From Mycocentrospora acerina (Eukaryota > Ascomycota > Dothideomycetes > Pleosporales), in contig JAKUHH010000216.1 of assembly GCA_022701365.1 (NCBI GenBank), positions 186,001-250,000 on the forward strand: a stretch of DNA of 64,000 nt. The letters are read 5' to 3'. Each line of letters starts with the position of its first letter. Position 1 is the stretch's first letter. This document shows, piece by piece, positions 32,911-44,996 of the stretch. Below the pieces are notes generated by a model, which ran no database searches, was not told where the DNA came from, and saw nothing but the letters and a program-made list of their open reading frames with translations. Both the position numbers and the translations under genes were made by a program.

Positions 32911-33858
32911 TCACAAAGATGCGTGCTCACCTACCTTTACGTATTCTACAATCTCCTCTACGCCTACAAGATCCTGTAGTATTTCCTCGACATCTCGAAA
33001 AATAAAACTCACATGTCCGTCACCCTCTTTTAGATGAAGTTTCGAACCAGGCATAAGCTCATTGGCCTTTTTCGCCGCTGCCACAGGACAGTTTACATCT
33101 TCTGTTCCATGCCACAGTGTAAGTGGAACCCCATCATTCCCGACATTGAGAGTATTCAAACCATACCCCCACGCACTGCCATTTAGCCTAGCCTCCCAGC
33201 TTACACCTTCGCTGCTTTGACGAAATGATTCGCGCATCATAGCAATAAAGATTGGCCAGTTTATCGGATCTTTCATGGCTTGCTGATCTCCGGAATGCCG
33301 ATTATCAACCTCCTTAGCCATCATATCCTCAAAGACTTTTTTATCGCTGCTCCTCGCTGCCTTGCCCATTGCGCTCTCGAACAAAACACCCGTCAACCCA
33401 GTCAGATATGGAGCAACCCAGAGGACCACTCTCGTCTGTATCATCATCCCGGCAGTACCAAGTTCCGCAGAGTATAAGCCCGAGACTACGGTTGCGCCCA
33501 CACATCTTGCCTTGGACGGAGGACTGTTTATACAGGCTAGCGCATACGAGGCCCCTCCGCTAACTCCCAAGATGTAGAACTCCCGGATCTTCAGGTGATC
33601 GGCCAGAGCGAGTACATCTGCCGGCCAATCGAGGATACAACGGTTGGGTTGAAAAGTGGATACGCCCATGCCTGGTCGATCGGGAGAGATCAAGCGGATG
33701 CCATGTTTTGTGCAAGCCGAATGCCAGAGTTTTCCTTCAAAGCGCGACGAAGGAAAGCCATGCATGTACATTATCGACATGCGTGGCATGGGACTACCGT
33801 AAATGGCGTAGGAAAGAACTCGTCCATCTTGTAGCGTGATGGATTCGTTCTCGAGCAT
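32911..33858 (-). CDS. Alpha/beta hydrolase
   Basis: An intronless frame of 315 aa. The alpha/beta-hydrolase fold is shown by the oxyanion motif HGFPSS (about 33-38), DRPGMG (about 60-65), the nucleophile elbow GVSGGAS with Ser100, the acid Asp254 in HGTEDVNCP and the base His282 in GDGHVSF. There is no signal peptide or membrane segment, so it is probably cytosolic. This fungal group has no assigned substrate that I know of; esterase or lipase-like hydrolysis is the general expectation. The start (MLENESITLQDGRVLSYAIYG) places the first beta strand at the usual distance, so an extra upstream exon is not needed. Confidence 0.9.
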   Translation of the reverse strand: MLENESITLQDGRVLSYAIYGSPMPRMSIMYMHGFPSSRFEGKLWHSACTKHGIRLISPDRPGMGVSTFQPNRCILDWPADVLALADHLKIREFYILGVSGGASYALACINSPPSKARCVGATVVSGLYSAELGTAGMMIQTRVVLWVAPYLTGLTGVLFESAMGKAARSSDKKVFEDMMAKEVDNRHSGDQQAMKDPINWPIFIAMMRESFRQSSEGVSWEARLNGSAWGYGLNTLNVGNDGVPLTLWHGTEDVNCPVAAAKKANELMPGSKLHLKEGDGHVSFIFRDVEEILQDLVGVEEIVEYVKVGEHASL

Positions 33859-34691
33859 GATGTGGGGCGCAAGCAGATACTGACTGCAAAAAAGGGTGTT
33901 GTGATTATGTTGTTAGGCTTTCGAGTCGAGGGACCACATGGTAATTGAAGGGGGCCTGAGGAGCAAGAGATGCGGAAATCCCTCATGTTGGGAAGAGAAG
34001 GCATGTGAGACATATAACTCAAGCCTGCAGGGATGCAAAAATGTTGCCACGACGAGGTGCATGATCAGTAGTGTGAACATGCGGGGAGATGGGGTTTTAT
34101 ACGAAGCGCATTAATTCTTGTGTTTTGTAGATGGCTGCCTGTCAAAGTCTGTTCACAACAACACCGATATTACGTCTCTGTTGTGAAGTAGGACAAGAAG
34201 ACTTTTTTTTGAGAGTCTTCTCATGTTTGTCGTACTTTCTATCGTTCCTAGTGCCTGATGCTTGGGTATGTCACCGCCGATCTTTGAATCCTACTCGCCC
34301 GCCACAACCGAGTGTGGCGTCTTGGAGGTTACTTTTGACTGTTGCCTTGTGAAAGTGCAACATTATGCTTCAACCTTCAGATTACAATGATAGGCAAGTG
34401 ACTTGTTTTTAGGATACGATCTTTGCGAATTTGATGCTAACTTCTCGCAAGCAGGTAGCAGATGGATTCAGAGGTGCAAAGACTAATTTATAATCACATG
34501 AAAACAAGTCTCTCTACCAAACTGTCATCATTCGTTTAGATGGTCAAAGACTATAAGAAATCTACCTATTCCTGAGAGCAATTTCTTCATGCAGTATCAA
34601 CGTAGTGTCTTACACATAGCGTACAGGCCCACCGTAGATGTAAATCAGCCATTTATTCCCAATAATCATCCTATATGCCCAAGCATCCCCA
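33859..34691. other. Gene-free stretch
   Basis: It spans 833 bp between the hydrolase start and the 3' end of the next minus-strand gene. I see only short frames and no repeat of note. Confidence 0.5.
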
Positions 34692-35326
34692 TCACAACTT
34701 ACGGAGCAATGCCTTGATAAAGCCTTCCTCCTTCGCCTCATCAAGTGGAAATTTGCGACCGTCACTCGTGTACTTCCAAAATTCATCGTGGCTTTTGAAT
34801 CGAATAACTGGAATACCAATGAGTCGGTGATCGATGAGATTGACGAGGTTCACGAGCATCTTGCGACTTCCTAGGACCTTTTTCCAAAGATTAGTCTTCT
34901 CTGTAACCGATGACAAGTATACCGTTGAATGGACCATGACCTACCTTCCTACACTTGGTGATGGAATCGGGAGGATCACAGATATGCACCTCACGACACA
35001 ACTCCTGCCACTTTTCCAACTTGGTTACATCTTCGCCGTCGCCATATAGTATACCAAATGTGATCTTTTGACATTCAAGCCACCGTCTGCCCCTGACTTG
35101 AGGTTTCCATTTGATCTGCGCAGCGAGTGTTTTGAAGTTTTCTCTGAGACCGACAGTAGGATCGAACGTGAAACGGGGAAACCGTGAGAACCAAGTCAAG
35201 AGTTCATGTTTAGGCGAATTGCTATCAGTATCGGTAGGTGTGTTTACTCCTGTACTTCTCAGCATGTTCATATCAAGTTGCGGTCATGGTATACTCACGA
35301 GCGGAGTGATTTTGGCGTCGGACCAT
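34692..35326 (-). CDS. Conserved fungal hypothetical protein
   Basis: Three exons: 35326-35299, 35249-34945 and 34877-34692. The introns are 49 nt (GTGAGT...TACAG) and 67 nt (GTAGGT...AAAAAG, with GACTAAT). The product is 172 aa beginning MVRRQNHSARVNTPTD. Visible blocks are LLTWFSRFPRFTFDPTVGLRE, then CRKVLGSRKMLVNLVNLIDH at the second junction, then the C terminus (FKSHDEFWKYTSDGRKFPL, EEGFIKALLRKL). This C-terminal block is typical of a group of small uncharacterised proteins common in Dothideomycetes; no function is known to me. There are no cysteine pattern, signal peptide or catalytic residues. The first exon is the least certain; starting at 35271 without it is the alternative. Confidence 0.7.
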
Positions 35327-36252
35327 AGTTTTGGTGATGGCAGTTCAACTGTTGTTGACTCTGTTTATACAACACGAGTTACTAGTGACCTTGTGGAGAG
35401 AGAGAGAGGATTTCTGGCACAGAATAAGAAATGCTACCTTTTGTGTCAAGAAGTGGTTAGAATACACACAGATGATGAAGGTACCTTGTGCTCGTAAACA
35501 ACCAAGCGTTCCTCCACAGGAAGAAAACAGCAGCTCGATCAATCAAACCCAAACAAAGTCCCTGGCTGTTGCTACAAATGTGAAAATCTCCAAGGAAAAA
35601 AAATAAAAGGGGCCGCCGAATTTAAGTATGTGGAAACCTGAGATGTCGAAATTCGACTTAAAATATATTGCCCGCTACTTATACCCAGAAGCAGTTGTTT
35701 GCCACTCCAACAAACATGAGATAATAACAACTTGTTAAGATGGTTAGCAAACAAAATACACCTTGGCCATGTCTTTCTTTTGAGCTTCGATGTTTGGTAT
35801 CAGAGCTGTACATGCAAGCAGCCTTTATCCAGAACAATCAACCTCATAGGGATATTGTACAAAGAGACTTTCCCACAACTATTTTTCAACTACCAGAAGA
35901 AGCATCGTCTTGTCCACCCTATTCATGTGGTTTTAGAGGATAGTTGCTTTATGTGGAATTCGATTTACAGGTAAAATTGTAATGATCGCGATGATGTAAA
36001 TGGAAACAGAACTTGATGTCTGCATATCCTCTCTTCTTTTTGGCCGGCTACTTCTGCATCCATGTACGTTCTTATTTCGTACCTGCCGAATGACCTTGAG
36101 ATGAGTAGCGAAGCCCCCAGACTTTATTACTATCAGTTCGTCAGTCATGATGAAGGGGAAATAAGATTTAACCTAGTCAGTGACAAATATTATACATTAT
36201 TTAAAACCCGCAAAGCGTCAATTCTTTCCCAGACCCAATTTCATACCAGCCA
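35327..36252. other. Gene-free AT-rich stretch
   Basis: It covers 926 bp. A 67-codon frame at 35740-35943 (+) is open but has no recognisable domain or supporting signals, so it is not called. I see nothing else. Confidence 0.5.
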
Positions 36253-37739
36253 TCAGTAGCCATGTCCATCCAACAATGCAAGCATCACGTCGCACGCGCT
36301 CTCTGGTTCTGGAGCAGATCCGAAAGTTTCCTGCACGACACTCCGATAACCAATGACTGATGTCTCTCTTTCTATCCTCAGCTTCTGGAGTAGTGGTGTC
36401 GCATTATTCGGAAGATCAAAAGGCTTAGTCAGTCGTTTCCACTGACCGTCATCCGCTTCACCGTGGAGATACAGCTCTTGTAGACACTCTGGAAGGATGG
36501 ATCGAATATCGAAATCTGGCTCTTGATGTGTGGTATAAGTGAAGAAACCTTGCTCAAGTGGCTCCTCCATGTCGGAGTCCTCGTCAGTCTCTGGCCAGAG
36601 CATCCTCCAATCGCAGTTTAGGATTGTGAGTTTTTGGAAGGGACGAAGAGAGACTTGTTTCAAGTCAGCTTCGTTGTCCTAGTGAGGGGATGTTAGTAAT
36701 TATGTGGAGTTTGTGAGATGAACACGATTCATACATCGTCCATTAGGGAATCGTGATCGAGGATCAAATGCTCCAGTGAATGTCCTGCATGCGTTGCCAG
36801 CGCTTGGATAACCCTTTTAGGCTCGTAGCTAAACCCGTCTCCGACAATGCCTCCTGCGCCGTTGTAGTAGAACTTCTTGATTGCTTTGACGCGGGCGATT
36901 ATTTTCCCAAGAGTGACGGCATCAAATTGGTATCGCTTCAAGAATATCTCTGTGACGTTTGACATGGAGACGGCATTGGCGGTGGGGAAAGACTCAAGGT
37001 GGTCAAAGTTCATGTCGCGACCCATGGCATTGCCAACAAATGTCCGCAAAGAGGGAAACTGAAGAAACTCATACATCCATTGGGGAGTACATGAGCCTTC
37101 CGAGTCCCAATGAGAGACGGCGACAGTTTCCAGTCGTTGTAAGGGGATGTGCGGCGCTTGTATTGAGTTTGCATGTATTGACGCACATTTTCCTATCACA
37201 AGGGCCAATATTCTATCAGAATACTCTGTGAGTCGTAAAGTCTTCACGTTTGGCAGGTAATGAATCAAGATTGCGACAAGAGCGTCATAGTTACCACAAA
37301 CATCCTCTCTTTCCAAGACAGCGACAGGATGTTTGTCTGCTTCTCCTTGTCCTCTTTCCTCTGTCTCTGGATAGAGACTTCTTAACTTATGTATGGCAAT
37401 CTGTATAGCATCTCGATCTTCTCCCGACAGCTCGGAATAATTCACGCCATTCGCATGGATGCTTGAATCCTCGTCGAATGAAGGCAAGTCTAGCTCTCTC
37501 ACATACCAGCCTTTTCTGGGATCCTTTACAATATCTACAAGAGTCTTCCAGTCAATTGTTTCTGGTTCAGATATGCCAATCACGCGCCATTCAGCGAGCA
37601 AACGCGCATGCTCCTTGATGATAGATCGACACAAGTCCCAGAAATGCTTGCAAGTGACGGCAAAGCCAAAACTTGCCGTAGGATCCAGGTACTCTGCGAT
37701 TTCAAGCTGAAGTTCCAAAGGCAGAGCAAACAAAGACAT
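36253..37739 (-). CDS. F-box protein
   Basis: Exons 37739-36735 and 36678-36253 with a 56-nt phase-0 intron (GTATGA...CACTAG); 476 aa. The N terminus (FALPLELQLEIAEYLDPTASFGFAVTCKHF) is an F-box, the Skp1-binding helix bundle of SCF ubiquitin ligases. The remainder has spaced hydrophobic segments such as LVAILIHYLPNVKTLRLTEY, LRTFVGNAM, HSLEHLILDHDSL and ILPECLQELYLHGEADDGQW, typical of irregular leucine-rich-repeat substrate domains in fungal F-box proteins. The target is unknown. It is divergent from MRPL28, with 194 bp between starts. Confidence 0.85.
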
Positions 37740-37933
37740 GGTTTAGTTTCGAGTGTTGGCCGCAAGCTAGCCCGCAGCGGCAGTCGGTGGTGGGGATGGG
37801 GATCAACCCACCAGAGGTGAACTCTAGTGCGTCTTGGCACAACGGCCGATTTTATTACACCCTCTACCATTCCACACGCTTCACGGCAATTGCGCCCGCA
37901 CGCCCCCCAATCACCACCCACCCGCTCACCACC

Positions 37934-38636
37934 ATGAACTTCTCCGCCCTCCGCCCCGTGTTCCGCCCGCTCAACCAATCCATCTTCCGCAACCCATGCC
38001 TCGTCCAAAAGCCCGCGCAACCCCAACCCCAACTCCGCACCCCATCAACAACCTCGTCCTTTTCGTCCACCACACGCCTCGAAAAGCGCAGCAAAGCCAA
38101 CAAAAACGACCCTAGAATCAGTGCGTTTCCCCTGGCCATTACACCTACACGCCCCATCTCCTCCTCCCCTCCTCCCCCCAAACACGATTTAAAAACTCCC
38201 TCACTAATGTAATACTCCCCCCCCTCCAGCATCAATCCGCTACCACCTCTCCCACCCACTGACGCCACGCCCCCTCCACTTCTCGCGCAACCGCCACCTC
38301 CGGCACTGGACCATCCACCGCGCATGGCTGCTGTTCCTGCGCAAGCGGCGGTGGGCCGAGGAGCGCGACCTCGAGCGCCAGTACATGAGCATGCGCGCGG
38401 CGTGCGAGCACCTGCGGCTGTTGGACAGCCAGGGGAACAGGGTGCGGGAAGAGGAGGCGGGTGGGCAGGGCCCCGATGCGGGGAGACTGGGCGTGAGGGG
38501 CAAGGACGTGGGCAGGCTTTATAGGAGTGCGATGCTGAAGAGGGGGGTGTGGGGGAGTGTGCCGGTGGAGTATGCGAGGGTGCAGACGGACTTTCCGGCG
38601 AGAGAGGGCTGGAATCATGGGTGGACGAGGAATTGA
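37934..38636 (+). CDS. MRPL28: Mitochondrial large ribosomal subunit protein mL40
   Basis: Exons 37934-38120 and 38230-38636 with a 109-nt intron (GTGCGT...CTCCAG) that splits a Thr codon; 197 aa. The N terminus is an Arg/Ser/Pro-rich mitochondrial presequence. Across the junction the protein reads KNDPRITSIRYHLSHPLTPR then PLHFSRNRHLRHWTIHRAW, the mL40 signature, followed by LERQYMSMRAACEHLRLLD and the C-terminal DVGRLYRSAMLKRGVW ... VPVEYARVQTDFPAREGWNH. It is a mitoribosome large-subunit protein. Codon use in exon 2 is strongly G/C-ending, unlike the AT-richer genes on its left. Confidence 0.93.
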
Positions 38637-39273
38637 GTGGGGGTGATGTGGATGTGGATGTGGATGTGGATGAGGATGGGGAGGTTGTATGATATATATG
38701 TGTGTATGTGTGTGTGGGTGTGTGTGTGTTGGCGGGGAAGAGATGGGGATTGAGAAGTATATGGCCCTGGTGGATGGATGGATGGATGTACATGAGCTAC
38801 ACAAGAGTCTGTATCATACGTGTTGGCACAAACCGGCCGTGTCAATGGCTTCAGCCAAAACCAAAAAAAAAGAAGAAGAAGATTCACACGATTTGTAAGA
38901 AGAAAGCAATGTGTAATGGTATTAGCGCTCAACGCTCCCCAATTTACTATGCGGAGCCATCTCTCTCCCCCCTCCTCAACCTAAATTGTATTGTTTCCTT
39001 CTTTCCTTCTTTCCCTTGCGCTCGTAATGTCCATTAGAACTGGCAAACTAGCTCCGAATATAAACCTTCCCCCCTTCCCGCCCGTCAAGAATAGACTTTT
39101 ACAAGAATAAAAATCAACAGCATGACAGAATAGGCGAAGCGAACAAGTCGAAAGGCAAAAGAATGCAACATGCGCTCAGAAACGCCCGTGAAACAAGACA
39201 AGGAAGAATATACAAGGCGATCCAAGCTAAACGCCGCCCAATGCAATGACCAAAATAAACCCGAGAATGTCGC
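38637..39273. other. Convergent intergenic stretch with simple repeats
   Basis: It lies between the convergent MRPL28 and RHO2 genes. It contains GATGTG repeats (38640-38680), TG repeats (38698-38732), GGATGGAT (38773-38790) and an A/AGA run (38862-38882). I see no gene. Confidence 0.6.
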
Positions 39274-40397
39274 TCAAAGAATGACACAGCAGCCGCCTCC
39301 CTCTTTCTTGTCGACTGATAAAAGTGCAGCACGCGTAGCAGCTTCAAAAACGTCGTCGACGCCGTCACCCGTCAGTGAACTACACTCGAGATATTTTCGC
39401 GCGCCAATAATCTCCTTGGTGTCGCTCCCTTGCTTCGTGGTTGTGAAGCGAAGAGACTTCTTTCGCATTTCTTCCTGAGCGAGAGGATCCTCGCGGAGAT
39501 CCTTCTTCAGACCGACCAGAATAATAGGAACGCCTGGACAGCGCTCGCGCGCCTCTTCGGCCCACTTGTGCTTTACGTTTTCTAGCGAGTCGGGGGAATC
39601 AATGGAAAAGCCAATGAGGATGACGTGTGCCTTGCTGTAGGCAAGTGGGCGTAGGCGCTCGTAGTCTTCCTGTCCCGCCGTGTCCCACAAAGCCAGCTGC
39701 ACCGACTTGCCGTCTACTCTGCAGTCTGTTACGTAGTTTTCAAAGACGGTAGGGACGTAGCGCTGCGTCGTGTGTTAGCATGTTACATTGGGGACCGTGC
39801 TGAGGCGCAGCTGGCGGCGTGCTTACCGTGGGGAAGTAGCCCAACGTAAAGACGCTGAGCAAACTTGTTTTACCACAGGCACCATCGCCAATGATTACGA
39901 GCTTCCTGTTGACTTTGTGTCAGCACATGGTACGACCTGGTCGGAGCGTTGGTAGGTATGGGAAAGACGACGTGGATGTGGTTATCCAATCGAGGTAGGC
40001 TCGGAGCAAGCGAGCGAGGATAGGAAAGTTGATGGGCAAGTCGATTAAAAGTGGGCATGGGTGCCATGTAGGTGGCCTATTTTTAGACAGGGTACGGTCG
40101 GACCGAGGGTCCCAATGCAAGCTACAGCGTAGATCCGAGCTATCCATGCATGCGTTTGTCGGTTCGCCGTGAAAGCTCGCAGACGGAGAAGAGACGGGGG
40201 AAAGCGAGTAAGACGGGAGCTGAAGAAACGTGCATTGGCGTGTGCCCAAAAAAGCAAATGGGCGTGTGTAGGGGAAGTGTGGGATGTGATTGAAGAGAAA
40301 GGAAAACCGGCAGCGTGGTGCTGAAACGTATGACGGCTGAAATGATTCATGCATACCTTCGCATCACGGGCTCGCCATTTTGCTGCTGCTGGGCCAT
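39274..40397 (-). CDS. RHO2: Rho-family small GTPase Rho2
   Basis: Exons 40397-40357, 39905-39827 and 39762-39274; the introns are 451 nt (GTATGC...CAACAG) and 64 nt (GTAAGC...ACGCAG); 202 aa. The P-loop GDGACGKTS is at residues 20-28, switch I is YVPTVFENY (Thr45), DTAGQE is at 67-72, and the specificity loop is CSSLTGDGVDDVFEAATRAAL. The C terminus is GGGCCVIL, a CaaX box ending in Leu (geranylgeranylation expected) next to a second Cys that could be palmitoylated. SYSKAH-type and ECSSLTGDG blocks point to Rho2 rather than Rho1. Known Rho2 roles are cell-wall alpha-glucan synthesis and the cell-integrity pathway at the plasma membrane. The 451-nt first intron is far longer than other introns here. 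It is divergent from NST1. Confidence 0.93.
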
Positions 40398-41437
40398 TGT
40401 GGGGGTGCGCTGTGCGGGCGAGGGCGGGTGGGCTGAGATGTAGTCGACGGCGCGGCTGGCAGGATGTGCTGGGTCGAGAACAAAGGGCGTCCAATGGGAG
40501 AATGCTGCGTCGCCGAGAGGGACTTGCAGGGCGCAAACACGTGAGAGGTGTCTGCAGGTGCAGGTGCAGGTGGGGACGAGCTACGGCGGGCTGGCGGGCG
40601 ACGAGGGCTGGCGGGCTGGCGGAGAGCGAGGGAACAGTGGTGCGCAGGGAGAAGAGGACGGCCTGCACGGAAGGAGCCACGGGAGGAGGCGGCGGACGGG
40701 AACTCGCGGGGACAGACGCGAAGGGGCGTGGGCTGTGGGGTGCACGTCGCCGACTGCTGGTTGCACGTCGCAGGCTGGTGATGGCAGGCCGCAGATTGTT
40801 GACGGCAGGCGCAGGTCGCAGGGCAGTGGGAGGGCGGAGCGAGCACAGCGCACGGCGGCAGGCCTTTATAGCAGCGGGCGGCGATGACACAGCAGACACG
40901 GCGGACACAGGGCGCGCGCGGTGCAGGGTGCAGAGGGCAAGGTGCAGGTGCAGGTGCAGAGGGCGAGGTGAAGGGCGGCCGGAGCAGCAGCCAGGCTGCG
41001 CCTTTGTCGTCGCCTGCGCGGCCAGCGCCAAGGCCGGCTAGCCCTCTGGCCGCGCAACAACCGCCGTGGGTCGAGAGGCCGACGGGCGACGACGACGACG
41101 CCAAACGCACACGACTCCTGCACACGTGCCTCGCCGCCTCGCCGCCCGCTGCCTCGCCCTGCCGTCGACGAGTGGCGGCTGTCCCCGCGCCCGCTCCTGC
41201 TGTGCGTTCCTGGCCATTGCCCTCTGGCGCCTGCTCTCTGTCTCGGCCCTGCCCTCTTCCGCCTGTCGCCCTCGCGCCCTCTGCGTGCCCGCTGCCCGCT
41301 GCCCGCTGCCCTCTGCCACACGGCCCGAGCCAGCTGCCTGCGCGCGTGGCCCACCACCACCACCACCACTGCCGCCGCCGTGAACAGCTCTGACGTGGAT
41401 TGCCCGCCCACACGACACCGTCTGTCCCCGCCCCCCC
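40398..41437. promoter_or_regulatory. GC-rich divergent promoter between RHO2 and NST1
   Basis: This 1040-bp region is strongly GC-rich, with GGCGGGC/GCAGGTGCAGG and CCCGCTGCCCGCTGC repeats (for example 40556-40572 and 41286-41316). No gene is supported; long open frames on both strands result from the lack of A/T and hence of stop codons. Confidence 0.6.
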
Positions 41438-44400
41438 ATGGCCCACGGCACAAAGGGCCCCGCGCCGCCCACCATGCCCGCCCTGCCCGCCCTGCCCGCC
41501 GAGGCCCCTGGCGCCGTCAACCGCAAGAAGCAGAAGCGGCGCGAGAAGGAGGCGGCCAAGCGAGCAGCCCAGGACCCCCCCGCGCCGTCCTCCACCACCA
41601 CCGCCCCCACAGCCCCCAACGGCCTCCACCCCCGCCCGCCCGCCCCGCAGTACCCCGACGCCGAGCTGGACGAGCAGTACGACGACGACGCCGACTTCTA
41701 CTCGGACGACGAGGGCGAGCACTACGAGCACGCATACGGCACCAACGGCCACTACCAGCCGCCCTACGGCCACGCGCCAGTGCCCACCGCCGGCAGCGGC
41801 AGCGGCAGCGGCAAGAAGTCGCGCAAGAAGAAAAAGAGCCCCGTCGCGCCCCCGCCGCTGGCCTACACACACCACCAGCACGTCGCGCCGCGCCACGGGC
41901 CCTCGCCCGCCCACCACCTCGTCAAGCACGGCGCCAAAAAGGACCGCATCTGGAACACGTCGACGCAGGAGGAGCGCGAGCGCATCCGCGAGTTCTGGCT
42001 GTCGCTGGGCGAGGACGAGCGCAAGTCGCTGGTCAAGATTGAAAAGGAGGCGGTGCTGCGCAAGATGAAGGAGCAGCAGAAGCACTCGTGCAGCTGCTCC
42101 GTGTGTGGGCGCAAGCGCACTGCCATCGAGGAGGAGCTGGAGGTTCTGTACGATGCATACTATGAAGAACTCGAGCAGTACGCGCACCACCAGCAAGACG
42201 TCGGATCTTTCCTGCCTGATGCTAATTACCGTCGTGCGTCCAGTGCCCCGCATCCGCGCCCCCTCATGACCACACACCCCCCACCCCCTGGCCACTACGA
42301 CGACGATGAAGACGACGACGAAGACGACTACTCGGGCGACGACGACGAGGAAGACTACTCCAACAGCGACATCTCGTCCGACGGCGAGTACAGCTCCGAG
42401 GAGCCCAGTCTGCCCCCGCCCGAGGCCTCGGATTTTCTGCAGTTTGGCAGCAGTCTGCAAGTAAAAGGTATTCCACGTGTCCGAGTGCTTCGCAGGGAGA
42501 TGCTGATTTCAATGCCCCAGGCGGTATTCTGACAGTAGCTGATGATCTGCTGAAAAACGACGGGAAAAAGTTCATCGAGATGATGGAACAGCTTGCCGAG
42601 CGCCGAATGCAGAGGGAAGAGGAGGCTCAGTACCAGGGCCACCCCACAAGCATGTACCCACCCCACACCGCCCACCGCCACGCCCCACCGCCGCCCGAGG
42701 AGGACGAGTTCGACGACGAGGGGGACGAAGAAGAGGGCTACGAGGACGAGGACTACGAGGAGGAAGACGAGGATGAGGATGTGCGTACTGCTTGCCCACA
42801 TGCACATATTCGGCTAATTGGAGGCAGGACACCATGACCGAGGAGCAGAGAATGGAGGAAGGGCGGCGAATGTTCCAGATATTTGCGGCGCGAATGTTCG
42901 AACAGCGGGTGCTCCAGGCATACCGAGAAAAAGTGGCTGCAGAGCGCCAGCAGAGACTGCTCGAGGAACTGGCCGAGGAGGACGAGCGCAAGGACCTGAA
43001 AGAGGCAAAGAAGGCCAAGGAGGCTCAAAAACGCAAAGAGAAGAAAGACAAGCAGAAGCAAGCAAAGGCAGAGGAGAAGGCGCGCAAGGAGGCCGAAATC
43101 GCTGCAAAGGAGGCAGAAGCAAAAGCGGCAGAGGACAAGCGGTTAGAAGAGCAGCGCAAGAAGCGGGAAGAGCAGCGGCGAAAGAAGGAGCTGGAACGCA
43201 AGGTTCAAGAGGAGGAGAAGCAGCGTAAAGAGGCCGAGCGTCTCAAGCGGCAGCAAGAAGAGCGCGAACGACAGCAGGAGGCCGAGAGAAAAGCACGGGA
43301 GCTGAAGGCGCAGGAGAAGAAAACCAAGGACGAGGCAAAACGGAAAGAGCGGGAAGAGCGCGAGGCTAGAGAAAACGAGGCTCGCGATAAGAAAGTGCAG
43401 GAGGACAAGGAGCGCAAAGAACGCGACACGGAAGCAAGAACGAAGAAAGACCGCATTCGAAAGGAGGAGCAGCAGGCAGCTGTAGCAGCAGCGCAAAATG
43501 CTGCTACCAGTGTGAGAAAGGTTTCACAACCTGTCGCCGTCGCATTGCCACCTCAGCTGTTGAAGCAGAACTCGTCTGCAGGAATGCCATCACCTCTAGT
43601 CACGCCCGCCGTTCCCAAAGCGCCCACACCAAACCGGCCTCGACAAACTTCACAGCAGGGTTCTCACGGCTCATCCCCAAAGACTCCTCAGGTCGCGCCT
43701 GGCACTAGCAAGTCGATATCCCCAACCTCGCACGCTCGGAACACAATGATGCCCAAGTCTATTCTGACAAAGCCAACTACCGCACAGCAATCTACCCTTG
43801 GCCATCACGGCCTTCCAACATCACCCATGCCTCCGATGGGCCTACCTCCAGGCATGCAAGGACCTCCGGGGCTCACCATGGGCAACATGCCGCCAGGACT
43901 CAATGGTTTCCCAGGCCACGGCTCGATGATGCCCGGTATGATGGGCCCTCGTCCTGGCATGCCCTTGTTCTCTCCGCAGCCTGGCCAACAAAATTTCCGC
44001 CCATTCCCGCCGCCGGGTATGCACACGCCGGGCTCACTGCCAATGGGACGCGGATTCCCAATGGACGCTCCCCCTGGATTCAGCCCCATGCCAGGATTTC
44101 CCACTCCCATGACCGCATTTAGTGGCTTAGGTATGTCGCCACACTCGCGACAGGGTTCTGGATCTTTTGACAGACTTCCAAACAACATGGACAGTCCAAT
44201 TGCTGCCCCGCAAGCACAGCCCATTCAACGACCAACTCCAATCAAGCGCCCTTCAAGCGTAAAGGCCAATGGACAGGGATCTGACATTGATGAGCTCGCA
44301 GATCATCTCGGTAGTAAGGCTCTGCTTGATGACGACGATGATGATCTTCCAGAGATACCAGATCGTCGAATGAGCATGCAGCAGCCGGGCTCTCTGAGAG

Positions 44401-44996
44401 GACCACCATTAGGTTTTGGATTCCCAGATGCGCTTGGCCAACCCAGGACGGAATCATATGGCTCATTCGGCAATCCTCACGCTGGAAATCTCTGGGGAAC
44501 ACCACCATCACAGTTTGCCCTATCTGGTGCGGGCTGGGGTAATTCGCCTACATCTGGCATCTTCAACAGCCCATTCTCAATGGCCAATTCCCGAGGCACG
44601 GAGCGTAGTCCCAACGAGCATCGCGTTGTATGGACGCGCCGTATGGTATGCACCGCGTGCAAGACCATCGCCGCCCGTCATCCAACACAGGATGGTTACA
44701 TTGACGCTGCAGAAGTACATCACCAGATCGACTCCATGCGGAATCCCAACGAAACCAGTCCATCAATGGTGGAAATCAAAGAAGCATGCGACATAATTGA
44801 CGCCACTCCTACCAACGGTGGAGGGTCTCTCGAATACAAGGAGATCGCCCCTGGCCGCCTCTCGCACATCAAGTTTGTCGATACCGCAGCTCCTCCACCC
44901 GCGCTCGGCGAGATTGGTAGCCCCGTTCCTGGCCACAGTGTTTTGGTTGGAGGATTTGGTGGAAGATTTCCCGGTTTGGGACCTCAGGGCTTCTAG
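41438..44996 (+). CDS. NST1: Stress response protein Nst1
   Basis: Exons 41438-42467, 42521-42780 and 42828-44996; the introns are 53 nt (GTATTC...CCCAG) and 47 nt (GTGCGT...GGCAG); 1152 aa. The N terminus is basic (NRKKQKRREKEAAKRAA). A conserved block (KDRIWNTSTQEERERIREFW ... CSCSVCGRKR) is followed by an acidic segment, then GGILTVADDLLKNDGKKFIE, another acidic run and DTMTEEQRMEEGRRMFQIFA. A long Lys/Glu/Arg-rich coiled coil covers about residues 480-690, and the tail is Pro/Gly/Met-rich with a C-terminal conserved block (RRMVCTACKTIAARH). Nst1 is known in yeast as a negative regulator of salt tolerance, cytoplasmic and linked to P-bodies. All junctions rebuild family-conserved text. Confidence 0.93.

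Noticed and set aside
40364..42460. Minus-strand open frame of 698 codons across the RHO2/NST1 divergent region
   Set aside because: It overlaps RHO2 exon 1 and most of NST1 exon 1 antisense, is low complexity (Val/Leu/Gly/Arg runs), and is open only because the region is GC-rich and lacks stop codons.
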